Shown one piece after another: positions 3,807-10,954 of a stretch of DNA of 11,487 nt. The stretch comes from Candidatus Parcubacteria bacterium (GTDB lineage: Bacteria > Patescibacteriota > Minisyncoccia > UBA6257 > 2-01-FULL-56-20): NCBI GenBank assembly GCA_027424065.1, contig DAIBYH010000016.1, forward strand, positions 1 to 11,487, given 5' to 3'. The notes beneath the pieces were generated by a model that did no database searches, was not told where the DNA came from, and saw only the letters and a program-made list of their open reading frames with translations. Position numbers and translations under genes: made by a program. Position 1 is the first letter of the stretch. Each line of letters begins with the position of its first letter.

Positions 3807-3834
3807 ATTATAGCGAGGATACGGATTCTGTAAA
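3807..3834 (-). promoter_or_regulatory. Promoter of the broken tRNA-Tyr copy and GIY-YIG gene
   Basis: TTTACA (complement of 3829-3834, five of six matches) and a perfect TATAAT (complement of 3807-3812) are 16 bases apart. This is better than the promoter of the intact tRNA and is probably the ancestral tRNA-Tyr promoter. Transcription would start near 3800 and give a leader of about 80 nt made of tRNA-like hairpins before the nuclease ATG. Confidence 0.7.
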
Positions 3835-3907
3835 TCTCTCCCGGCTTTTGCCCGGGGTATCCTGCGGATACCCGCGCGCATTCCGCCACGGCAGGACACG
3901 ATGGACT
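3835..3907. repeat. Gene-free spacer with short hairpins
   Basis: GGGTATCC (3855-3862) and GGATACCC (3866-3873) form a perfect eight-bp hairpin with loop TGC. TCCGCCACGGCAGGA (3882-3896) looks like a decayed relative of the TCCCGCC/GGCGGGA repeat. No gene is evident. Confidence 0.5.
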
Positions 3908-3984
3908 AAAAACATCTCTTTATCGACGACCGTTCATAAAGAGATGTCCGCATCTCTTATCCTACGATCGTCGATAAAGAGATG
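3908..3984 (-). terminator. Twin-hairpin terminator after metG
   Basis: Read on the minus strand, the first hairpin uses CATCTCTTTAT against ATAAGAGATG, and the second CATCTCTTTAT (3936-3946) against ATAAAGAGATG (3913-3923). The second is followed directly by TTTTTAG (T run at 3908-3912). The four arms alternate in orientation. The outermost pair, 3913-3929 and 3968-3984, is also a perfect 17-bp inverted repeat, so one long stem is an alternative fold. Confidence 0.8.
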
Positions 3985-3985
3985 C

Positions 3986-4005
3986 GGGGGCGGGGCGGGG
4001 CGGGG
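3986..4005 (+). other. G-quadruplex motif
   Basis: Four runs of G (five, four, four and four) are separated by single C bases. This satisfies the strictest quadruplex pattern. It lies on the plus strand, the template for metG, between the metG stop codon (4015-4017) and its terminator. The metG transcript would carry the C-rich complement. Confidence 0.75.
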
Positions 4006-4014
4006 TGAAGAGGG

Positions 4015-5454
4015 TCAGGCCGTGACGCGCGGGAAAAGCGGCTCGATCCGGGAGGCGCGCGTCGCGCCGTCCTCGCGGCGGATCGCTGCCGAGATCTTCC
4101 GCGAAGAATCCGGAAGATAAGGAAGCAGGACCTCCGCGACGGCCCCGAGAAGCGCGATCAGATTTCCAAGATTTTCACGGCGATCCTCGCCGTCCTGGAT
4201 CGCCCAGACCGCTTCATTGTTCATATACCGATCCCCAAAAGAGATCGCCGCCCAGATCGCCGCAAGAGCCTCATTAAATTTGAATTCCTTGGTTCTCAGG
4301 AATGCGAGCTGCCGCATACGATCCATCTCCAGCTGGAAGGCGGGATCCGAAAGTTCGGCGACCGACTCCTCCTTCTCCGCGAGCGCGAGCACGCGCGCGG
4401 CGAAATTACCAAGACCGTTCGCCAGGTCGGCATTGTACCGGTCGCGCATCTTCGCTTCCGAAAAATCACCGTCCTCGCCGAACGGGATCTCGCGCAGGAG
4501 GAAATAGCGCAATGCATCATTGCCGTAGCGGGCCGTAAGGTCCAGCGGATCAATGACATTGCCGATCGTCTTTGAGATCTTCACGCCGTCGATCGTGAAA
4601 AATCCGCTCGCGAGCGCCTGCCCCGGCAGCGGCAATCCCGCCGACATGAGCATCGCCGGCCAGATCACGGCGTGGAAGCGGAGAATATCCTTTCCGACGA
4701 CATGGATGTCCGCAGGATGCTGTTCCCATCCTTCGATCCCGCCGACGACCGTGATGTAGTTCACGAGCGCGTCCGCCCAGACATAGATCACCTGCTCCGG
4801 ATCATCAGGAACCGGAATGCCCCATGCCTTTTTCTCGCGCGAGAAACTGACGTCCTCAAGGCCGCGCTCCACGAAGCTTTTCACCTCGTTGAAGCGGTTC
4901 GCGGGCGCCACGAAGTCCTCGTGCGCCGCATAGAAATCCAGGAGCGGCTGCTGATATTTTGAAAGTGCGAAATAATAGTTCTCCTCGGAGACCCAGTCGG
5001 GCTTCGTCTTATGCTCGGGACACAACCCGTCGGGCGTCAGTTCGTCCTCGTTCAAAAAGGCCTCATGGCCGCGGCAGTACCATCCCTCGTATTTTTCTTT
5101 ATAAAGGTCCCCTGCCGCCTCAAGCCTCCGCCAGAAATCCACGACGACCGCCGCGTGGCGCTCCTCGGTCGTACGGATGAAATCCGTATAAGAAAGACCG
5201 AGCTTTTCCCAGGTGGACTGCCAGATCTCCGCCATCCGGTCGGTATATGCCCGTATCTCCTCGCCGCGCTTTGCCGCGGCATCCACGGTCTTCTGTGCGT
5301 TCTCGTCCACGCCCATGGAAAAGACAACGTCCTCGCCCTGGCCGAACCGCCAACGCGCCAGTACATCGGCAACGATGCTCGAATACGCATGGCCGATATG
5401 CGGCTTGTCGTTCACGTAATAGATCGGCGTGGTGATATAAAATTTGTTATCCAT
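4015..5454 (-). CDS. metG: Methionyl-tRNA synthetase
   Basis: The enzyme charges tRNA-Met with methionine in the cytoplasm, at the cost of ATP. Class I signatures are clear: HIGH at 19-22 in DKPHIGHAYSS, and KISKT at 292-296 in VKISKTIGNV, a variant of KMSKS. In the connective region, CRGH (127-130) and CPEH (145-148) give two C-x2-H pairs in place of the usual cysteine pairs of the zinc knuckle. The anticodon-binding alpha-helical domain fills the C-terminal third, with NADLANGLGNFAAR as a typical start. At 479 residues it is a short form without the C-terminal tRNA-binding (EMAP-like) domain seen in E. coli. The start at 5454 follows an extended -10 box by only 13 bases and has no SD site, which suggests a nearly leaderless message. 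It lies 33 nt after the permease gene upstream. Confidence 0.97.
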   Translation of the reverse strand: MDNKFYITTPIYYVNDKPHIGHAYSSIVADVLARWRFGQGEDVVFSMGVDENAQKTVDAAAKRGEEIRAYTDRMAEIWQSTWEKLGLSYTDFIRTTEERHAAVVVDFWRRLEAAGDLYKEKYEGWYCRGHEAFLNEDELTPDGLCPEHKTKPDWVSEENYYFALSKYQQPLLDFYAAHEDFVAPANRFNEVKSFVERGLEDVSFSREKKAWGIPVPDDPEQVIYVWADALVNYITVVGGIEGWEQHPADIHVVGKDILRFHAVIWPAMLMSAGLPLPGQALASGFFTIDGVKISKTIGNVIDPLDLTARYGNDALRYFLLREIPFGEDGDFSEAKMRDRYNADLANGLGNFAARVLALAEKEESVAELSDPAFQLEMDRMRQLAFLRTKEFKFNEALAAIWAAISFGDRYMNNEAVWAIQDGEDRRENLGNLIALLGAVAEVLLPYLPDSSRKISAAIRREDGATRASRIEPLFPRVTA

Positions 5455-5467
5455 GGGAAGCGATGAC

Positions 5468-5476
5468 AGTATAGCA
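5468..5476 (-). promoter_or_regulatory. Extended -10 promoter of metG
   Basis: The minus strand reads TGCTATACT, a TGN plus a five-of-six -10 hexamer (TATACT, complement of 5468-5473). No good -35 is visible, as is usual for extended -10 promoters. Initiation seven or so bases downstream would fall near 5461, about six bases before the ATG. Confidence 0.5.
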
Positions 5477-5487
5477 CAAACGGAAGG

Positions 5488-6522
5488 TCACGGAATCGGA
5501 ACTCCCCGCTTACTGACGGACCATTCCTCGATCACCTCCTGGAAGACCGCGGCGGCCGGAACGGCGATCACCATGCCGAGGAATCCGCCAACCTCGGCCC
5601 CGATGAGAAGCGCGGTGATGACGATCACGGGATGCAGGTCCACGGCGCGGCGCGACATCAGCGGCACGAGAATATGCGATTCGAACTGCTGCGCAAGAAC
5701 GAAGAACACCAGCGTGGAAAGCGCGAGGACCGCGGAAACATTCATCGCCGTGACGACCGCGACCGCACCGGAGGCGATGGGGCCGATAAACGGCACCAGT
5801 TCGAACACGGCCGCAAGGATCGCGATCAGGAACGCTCCGGGAACATTGAGGAGCGTAAGGCCGCCCCACACAATGACGCCCATGATGACGCTCAGCACGA
5901 TCTGCATGCGGAACCACGAACCGATCTTCCGCCGGGACCGCTCGTAGATACGGAGCGCGGCCGGTTCAAACGCGACCGGAGAGATGATCTTGATGAAACG
6001 TTCCACGCCGTCGCGGCTCAGGCTGAGATAGAACGAGCTCGCGATCACTGAAACAAGAAGGCCCGCGCTGCCAAGCGCACCGGAAAAGAATCCAAATCCG
6101 CCGGTTCCGGAAAAGATCTGCTTGGACAGTGCGCGCATAAAACCCTCCGCCGACTGTGCTGTCCGAAGGCTCAGAATGAAGCTTAATCCTCCTCCCGAGG
6201 ACGTTGACGATTGGCCGGCATTCAGAAGAAGCGTATTGACCTCCACGATGGCGAACGGCAGCACGGCGTAGACCACCAGAACAACGAGCAGGATCGCCGA
6301 CAGGAATACGAGCACCACGCCCAGGCTCCGGGGAACCCGCAGGCGGCGCTCCACCGCATCGATCATCCCCTCCAGGCCCGAAGAAATAACGATGGCAAGG
6401 AAAAGACCCAAAATGACCTGGTGCCCCAGATAGAGCACCATCGTAAAAAGCGCGAAAATGCCGATCCGCCACAGCGTCCCCCATGAGACCTCTACGATAT
6501 GCCGTTCCTGACGTTCTGCCAT
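5488..6522 (-). CDS. AI-2E family transporter (permease)
   Basis: The protein is a multi-pass membrane protein of the AI-2 exporter family (PF01594, including TqsA and YdiK). Members have been linked to export of autoinducer-2 and to sodium or lithium/proton antiport, so the substrate here cannot be named. At 344 residues it has the family length. Hydrophobic segments lie near 18-36, 35-50, 65-90 and 150-170, with a dense block from about 205 to the C-terminus. Family motifs are visible in FELVPFIGPIASGAVAVV and in QQFESHILVPLMSRRAVDLH followed by P-VIVITALLIGAEVGGFLG. A serine/glycine-rich loop lies near 103-112. The ATG lies three bases after the TAA of the M16 protease gene (TAA-AAC-ATG) with no SD site, so translation probably depends on coupling. 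Confidence 0.92.
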   Translation of the reverse strand: MAERQERHIVEVSWGTLWRIGIFALFTMVLYLGHQVILGLFLAIVISSGLEGMIDAVERRLRVPRSLGVVLVFLSAILLVVLVVYAVLPFAIVEVNTLLLNAGQSSTSSGGGLSFILSLRTAQSAEGFMRALSKQIFSGTGGFGFFSGALGSAGLLVSVIASSFYLSLSRDGVERFIKIISPVAFEPAALRIYERSRRKIGSWFRMQIVLSVIMGVIVWGGLTLLNVPGAFLIAILAAVFELVPFIGPIASGAVAVVTAMNVSAVLALSTLVFFVLAQQFESHILVPLMSRRAVDLHPVIVITALLIGAEVGGFLGMVIAVPAAAVFQEVIEEWSVSKRGVPIP

Positions 6523-6525
6523 GTT

Positions 6526-7803
6526 TTAGGGAAGGGTTATGATCTTCTTGAATGCGCCTCCATCGCGATACGGACCGATCGCCGAAAAATTCATACGGTC
6601 GTTCCGAAAGACCGCACGGGCGACGGAACGCACCGCGGCGGGCGTGACCGCCTTCACGCTATCCATGACGAATTCCGGCGTGTTGATCTTGCCGGTCAGG
6701 ATCTCCTGGCCGCCGTAAAAGCTCGCAAGCTCGTCGGAGGTTTCAAGTCCCAGAATAAGGCCGCCGATCATATGCTCCTTGGAACGTGCGAGTTCCTCGC
6801 GCGGCACAAGCGTATCCCGCAGCTTCGCGCACTCCTCAAGGATCGCCCGCACCACAATATCCGTCTTTCCATGATCAACGCCGGCCGCGACGCCGAACAC
6901 GCCGTGATCCAGAAAGAGATCCGCGTCGGCGCCAATGTAATACGCCGCTCCCAGTTCATCGCGAACCCGCTTAAAAAGCCGTGAGCTCATGCCGCCGCCA
7001 AGGACGTCGGCGAGCACCTGGAGCGCATATCGGCGCCGGTCAAAAAGCGGGAACGCACGGAAACCGAATGCAATATGGCTCTGTTCCGATTCCTTATGGC
7101 GCACGAAGACCGCGGGCGATACCTGCGCTTCCCGCGTCCGCACCTTCTTCGGAGCCTTCCCCCGCTCCAGTCCGCCGAACTCCTGCCGCACCTTGCGGAG
7201 CACGGTCTTCTCGTCGAACTTTCCCGCAATAATGACAAGGGTTCCTTCCGGAACATACCGCGCATTCCGGTACGCCAGAAAATCTTCCCGTGCCAGTTTC
7301 TTTACGATCTCCTTTTCCCCGGCAATGCTCCATCCCGCGGGTTGATCGCCGTACATGAGCGCCGCAAGGTCTTCCTGGACTTTGGCCTTTGGCATGTCAT
7401 TGTACATATTGATCTCTTCCACGATCACGCCGCGCTCCTTCTCGATCTCCGCCGCCTGGAAAAGCGGGTTCAGATAGAGGTCTGAAACGATATCAAGGAT
7501 CTTCGGGAGTTTTCGGGCTTCGGCCTTCGCCCAGTAGCCCGTATATTCCTGACCCGTAAAAGCGTTGGACTGGGCCCCGAGCCCCGCCAACTCCTCCGCG
7601 ATCTGACCGACCCGCGGCCGGCGGGACGTTCCCTTGAAGGTCATGTGCTCCAAAAAATGAGAAACGCCGTTCACCGGCTTTTTTTCGTATTCCGAGCCGG
7701 CCGCAACGAGGATGACAACGCTTGCCGCCAAACTCTCCTTCCGCGGGACCAGAAGCAACCGCAGGCCGTTCGCGAGGGTTATCTTTTTGAAATGTTTCGC
7801 CAT
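6526..7803 (-). CDS. M16 family zinc peptidase
   Basis: This is a metallopeptidase of the pitrilysin/processing-peptidase type (M16B, about 425 residues, similar in size to YmxG/PqqL-like single-chain subunits). The inverted zinc motif HFLEH is at 49-53, with His49 and His53 as ligands and Glu52 as the catalytic base. Glu130 in VIVEEINMYND is the third ligand at the expected distance (76 residues between). The C-terminal half carries the conserved FKRVRDELGAAYYIGA segment, whose Arg/Tyr pair contacts substrate. All key residues are present, so activity is likely. There is no signal peptide, so it should be cytoplasmic. The ATG at 7803 has no SD site. A TATACT (complement of 7847-7852) could be its -10, but no -35 supports it. 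It is first in the cluster with the AI-2E permease and metG. Confidence 0.95.
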   Translation of the reverse strand: MAKHFKKITLANGLRLLLVPRKESLAASVVILVAAGSEYEKKPVNGVSHFLEHMTFKGTSRRPRVGQIAEELAGLGAQSNAFTGQEYTGYWAKAEARKLPKILDIVSDLYLNPLFQAAEIEKERGVIVEEINMYNDMPKAKVQEDLAALMYGDQPAGWSIAGEKEIVKKLAREDFLAYRNARYVPEGTLVIIAGKFDEKTVLRKVRQEFGGLERGKAPKKVRTREAQVSPAVFVRHKESEQSHIAFGFRAFPLFDRRRYALQVLADVLGGGMSSRLFKRVRDELGAAYYIGADADLFLDHGVFGVAAGVDHGKTDIVVRAILEECAKLRDTLVPREELARSKEHMIGGLILGLETSDELASFYGGQEILTGKINTPEFVMDSVKAVTPAAVRSVARAVFRNDRMNFSAIGPYRDGGAFKKIITLP

Positions 7804-7864
7804 AATGTTCGTTTCCGATAGTTCACGTTGGTATAACGTAAATTTCAGTATATCGTTTCGCGGG

Positions 7865-7894
7865 AAAAACCGCCACCCGTTCGGAGGGCTTTTT
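7865..7894 (-). terminator. Possible terminator after the glycosyltransferase gene
   Basis: On the minus strand AAAAAGCC and GGC-GG-TTTTT bracket a short GC-rich centre (CTCCGAACGGGT), with five T at the end (complement of 7865-7869). Pairing is imperfect, with a GG bulge. It separates the tpiA-to-GT2 cluster from the M16 gene. Confidence 0.4.
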
Positions 7895-7903
7895 CTCGCG
7901 CCA

Positions 7904-7980
7904 TGTCATCCCGAGTGCAAACGAGGGATCCTTTCTTTGAAGCTTCTCAGAAAAGATTCCTCGGCAAGCTCGGAATGACA
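7904..7980. repeat. 77-bp imperfect inverted repeat (intergenic hairpin element)
   Basis: The element starts TGTCATCCCGAG and ends CTCGGAATGACA. Inside, CGAGGGATC is matched by GATTCCTCG, and TTCT by AGAA. The arms pair for nearly their full length with a few mismatches and G-T pairs. Such TGTCATCCCGAG-type hairpins are familiar as dispersed intergenic repeats in many bacterial genomes. Antisense translation gives the well-known spurious peptide pattern FRACRGI. It ends four bases before the stop of the GT2 gene. Confidence 0.7.
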
Positions 7981-7983
7981 GGA

Positions 7984-9489
7984 TCAGCCCTTCTCGCGAC
8001 GCCCTTTGGGTGTCACCCAGAAGCCAAGGCGCCATTTTCCGCCAACCGCAAGACGCGTCTGGGCCTCAATGCCCGGAAAAGCACCGAATATAATGAGCGT
8101 GAACGGCATAAGAACCCACTGCAGGAGGTACATGCCGTAATCCCGTATCCGGAGCTTCTGCTGCCGCGGCGGCAAAAGCAGGATGCTGAGCACGGCCGAA
8201 CTCGCGATACCGACCATGGAAAGCGAGATGATGAGCCGCGTGATATGCGGCAGATTGTACGCAAGGAGAGTCTCATTATAATGCTTTCCGCCGAGAAAAA
8301 GCGGCAGCCATCCGAGAGCGAAGATCATAAGGGAGTTCGTCGCCCAAGAGTGATAACCCTCGATCGTAGAGAATGTCCAATACCAGCGCTTCTTCCGGGG
8401 GATCTCTTTATCCTTGCGGAATCCCTCGAGCAGGTAGGGAACATTCTCGGCGCCCCAGGCCCAGCGGCGCTGCTGCTTATAGATGTTCTTGACCGTCCCC
8501 CAGAAGGTCGGGGCGGACGGCGCATCCATTGCAACCGGGAAGAACAGTGGCTCGGTGCGAAAGTCGCCGTGGTAGCGGAAAAATCCCTGCCAGAAGATAC
8601 GCGAATCCTCTGAAACGATGTCCTTCTGCCAGAAACCGATATCCACAAGCGTCCGGAACGGGATGGACTGCGACGAAAACGACGTCAGACGTTCCGGCCG
8701 CGATTGCTGCATCATCTGCCAGAACGTGCACGAGAACGAAACGACGCGCGCGAACGCGCCCGCCTCGTAGACGTTGTTGACGAAGAACGGAACCGGCTGA
8801 TAGATGGCTCGAAACGGATCCTCGGCGGCGAGAAATGCATAGGTCAGGCGCCCGAAGTATTCGGGATAGATCTGGGTATCGATATCAAAGACCGAAACAA
8901 GGATCCGGTCGTACGGGATCGCCCCCGGATCGATGATCTCCTCCTTCGCCCGGGCGCCGGCCCATGCCTCGTTCGATCCCTTGCCCGGGATCTCGTCCGG
9001 CAGGTCCTTCGGATGCACCGTGACCAGGAACCGATGGAAGGCATCTTTGAATTCCGCCTCGAGCCGCGTCCCCATCGCCCGCACTGCCTCCCCTGCGCGC
9101 TCCTCAAGCGCAAGGATCACGATCATCTTCTCCTTCGGATAATGGGCGCCCGCCAGACGGATGAAGCTTTCCCGGACGACCTCGTACGGCTCGTTATACA
9201 TCGGCAGAATAACAAGATGATACAGTTCGTCCCAGGCAGGCCGTGCCGCATCCTTCCGGACATCCCGCTCCTGCAAGCGCGCAAGCCAATCGATCTTCGT
9301 GTTCCGCTTCATCTCTGAATACGTCGCACGAAGATGGAACGAAAGAAACACGGTCTTGAGCAGCCAGTAGATGTCGAAGAGAATGATGAAGATGGAGACC
9401 CAGACCGGCAGCCAGAATGACAGCACGAACATCAGGATGAGCGTGAGCCAGGTAAAGACCGCCGGGATCGTTTCAAAAAATCGCCGCAT
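7984..9489 (-). CDS. GT2 family membrane glycosyltransferase (cellulose-synthase-like)
   Basis: The protein transfers a sugar from a nucleotide sugar at the inner face of the membrane and may also extrude the product. Two N-terminal membrane segments cover about 9-50. The cytoplasmic GT-A domain shows HLVILPMYNEP (91-101), FDIDTQ with the DxD aspartates Asp202 and Asp204, EDSR at 294-297 as the acceptor-site acid, and QQRRW at 339-343. This D,D,D,QxxRW set is the signature of processive GT2 enzymes. Three or four C-terminal membrane segments follow (about 385-401, 412-440, 452-472). Length is 501 residues. Donor and product cannot be told. It starts nine bases after the GtrA-like gene with no SD site. 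That neighbour suggests a role in decorating a lipid-linked or surface glycan. Confidence 0.92.
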   Translation of the reverse strand: MRRFFETIPAVFTWLTLILMFVLSFWLPVWVSIFIILFDIYWLLKTVFLSFHLRATYSEMKRNTKIDWLARLQERDVRKDAARPAWDELYHLVILPMYNEPYEVVRESFIRLAGAHYPKEKMIVILALEERAGEAVRAMGTRLEAEFKDAFHRFLVTVHPKDLPDEIPGKGSNEAWAGARAKEEIIDPGAIPYDRILVSVFDIDTQIYPEYFGRLTYAFLAAEDPFRAIYQPVPFFVNNVYEAGAFARVVSFSCTFWQMMQQSRPERLTSFSSQSIPFRTLVDIGFWQKDIVSEDSRIFWQGFFRYHGDFRTEPLFFPVAMDAPSAPTFWGTVKNIYKQQRRWAWGAENVPYLLEGFRKDKEIPRKKRWYWTFSTIEGYHSWATNSLMIFALGWLPLFLGGKHYNETLLAYNLPHITRLIISLSMVGIASSAVLSILLLPPRQQKLRIRDYGMYLLQWVLMPFTLIIFGAFPGIEAQTRLAVGGKWRLGFWVTPKGRREKG

Positions 9490-9498
9490 GGAAATGGA

Positions 9499-10131
9499 CT
9501 ACTTCGCCTTCCGGAAAACCAGGTATTTATACCCGAAGAAGTCCCACAGGAAAGATGCCGCAATGCCGCAAAGCGGCGCAACGATATCGATCCAGATCTT
9601 CACCGAAACGCCGGATGGCTCAAGCAATTTCGCAAGCGTCGCCGTTCCGACGTTCACACCCCAGCCGACGAACGCAATGACATAGAACGAGGCCGCTTCC
9701 TTCGTTTCTTTGATCGCCCCCTCGGGGTGCGTGGAGCGCGCGGCGGAGAATGTCCAATATTTATTCCAGAAGAAACTGTTCGTGGTCGCGAACAGGAACG
9801 ATATCGCCTTGAAAACGGCGAAAGTGGCCGTGGAAATGGAGGCCGTACCGAGCAGGAACGTCTCCAGATTGAAGACGCCCACATCAATGAACGAGTTCAA
9901 TGTTCCGACAGCGGCGAACTGTCCGAACTGGTACAGCCCCTTGATCGCGCGCGACAGGAGCCAGAGGATCCAAAGCGCAAAAGGCGCGAACAGCGTGAAG
10001 AAAACGAAAACCCCGATCCGGCCGATGAGGCCGAGATGTTCCTGCGGCAGCGTGTTCGCCATGATCGGCTGGATCAGAAGCCCGACGGCGGCGCCGACGA
10101 CAAGGATCAACCGAAGGTCCTTCTTTGACAT
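9499..10131 (-). CDS. GtrA-like membrane protein with an N-terminal extension
   Basis: GtrA/DPMS-like proteins (PF04138) are four-helix membrane proteins thought to help move lipid-linked sugars across the membrane. They usually sit beside a GT2 enzyme, as here. The family region is about 65-207: QFAAVGTLNSFIDVGVFN, then TTNSFFWNKYWTFSA (the conserved N-WTF motif), then FVGWGVNVG, and finally SFLWDFFGYKYLVF at the C-terminus. Ahead of it are about 65 extra residues with two more membrane helices (8-26 and 35-60), giving six in all and 210 residues against the usual 120-150. The ATG lies four bases after the stop of the SIMPL gene. A weak TAGG is the only hint of an SD site. It is co-transcribed with tpiA, the SIMPL gene and the GT2 gene. 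Confidence 0.88.
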   Translation of the reverse strand: MSKKDLRLILVVGAAVGLLIQPIMANTLPQEHLGLIGRIGVFVFFTLFAPFALWILWLLSRAIKGLYQFGQFAAVGTLNSFIDVGVFNLETFLLGTASISTATFAVFKAISFLFATTNSFFWNKYWTFSAARSTHPEGAIKETKEAASFYVIAFVGWGVNVGTATLAKLLEPSGVSVKIWIDIVAPLCGIAASFLWDFFGYKYLVFRKAK

Positions 10132-10135
10132 GGAC

Positions 10136-10954
10136 CTACTTCAATTCGTACACGAGCGACACCTGATCCGTGATGTCCTGCGTTCCCGGCTCGATCGTCG
10201 GCGTGCTTGCTGCCGCGCCCGCACCGAGCGAGGTCATACGATAACTGATAGGCGAAAAGATCGGTACATTGCCGTATTCCTGGACGCTCACCACGCGGCC
10301 GAGCGAAACGCCGGCCTCCGAGGCCATCTCCGCGGCCTTCGCTTCCGCCTTTGTCATTGCGTCGGCGCGCGCGATCGCAAGGAACTTATCCGGATTATCG
10401 AACGTGAAGGTGACGCCGCTCACCTGATTGATGCCAAGCCCCGTAAGACCGCCGAGAAGTTTCGCGATATTTGAAAAATCGCGGATCTTCACCTGGACCG
10501 TCTGGGTCATCGTATATCCCACAATGGTACTTGAACTGATAACACGCGTCGGAACCGGAACAACCGCCGACGTGACCGTCGAAACGCCAAGCGGCGACGT
10601 CACTGTCTCCGTCTGATAGTTCGGCTGGATACTGTAGTCGGTCGTCGCAATGTCGCTCGAGGCGACATTCAAGGATTTCACGAAATCGATGGCCGCGGCC
10701 ATTTTCTGATTGTTGTCGTTCGTCAAAGCATCAGGATTCTGACCCTGGGAAATAACAGAGAACGAAACCTCGGCGAGGTCGGGGGCTGCGGTCGTCTTCC
10801 CCTGGGCCGAAACCGTAAGCTCCCGTGCGGGAGCGAGCGAGCCACCCCAGTTCGCGACGCTCTGTACGCCGACCACGGTCACCGCTACGGCACAGACCGC
10901 AAGAACATACCACAGGACGATCTTATGGACGTCCTTTTTTGGAAGTTTATCCAT
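10136..10954 (-). CDS. SIMPL domain (DUF541) protein, membrane anchored
   Basis: SIMPL-domain proteins (PF04402; BP26, YggE) form beta-rich assemblies in the periplasm or at the cell surface. Some have been linked to oxidative stress, but the biochemical role is unknown. Here a single N-terminal membrane segment (about 12-31, KIVLWYVLAVCAVAVTVVGV) anchors the protein. The domain follows with the typical start ELTVSAQGKTTAAPDLAEVS (45-64) and the later block GYTMTQTVQVKIRDF, then a helix in ARADAMTKAEAKAAEMA before LGRVVSVQEYG. A serine/threonine/valine-rich stretch at about 115-143 is longer than the core needs and may be a loop. Length is 272 residues. Its ATG overlaps the end of tpiA by eight bases (ATGGATAA), so translation is probably coupled. 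No SD site is seen. Confidence 0.92.
   Translation of the reverse strand: MDKLPKKDVHKIVLWYVLAVCAVAVTVVGVQSVANWGGSLAPARELTVSAQGKTTAAPDLAEVSFSVISQGQNPDALTNDNNQKMAAAIDFVKSLNVASSDIATTDYSIQPNYQTETVTSPLGVSTVTSAVVPVPTRVISSSTIVGYTMTQTVQVKIRDFSNIAKLLGGLTGLGINQVSGVTFTFDNPDKFLAIARADAMTKAEAKAAEMASEAGVSLGRVVSVQEYGNVPIFSPISYRMTSLGAGAAASTPTIEPGTQDITDQVSLVYELK

Noticed and set aside
3638-3889. Minus-strand open frame of 83 codons over the broken tRNA copy and the nuclease start
   Set aside because: It overlaps the GIY-YIG gene in another frame and crosses the promoter and hairpins. It shows no SD site and no family resemblance.
3913-3984. CRISPR-like repeat array
   Set aside because: The arms alternate in orientation and are not direct repeats with unique spacers. 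No cas gene is present.
7823-8035. Open frames over 7823-8035 (minus) and 7903-8613 (plus)
   Set aside because: The first is a translation of the 77-bp hairpin repeat. The second is mostly antisense to the GT2 gene.
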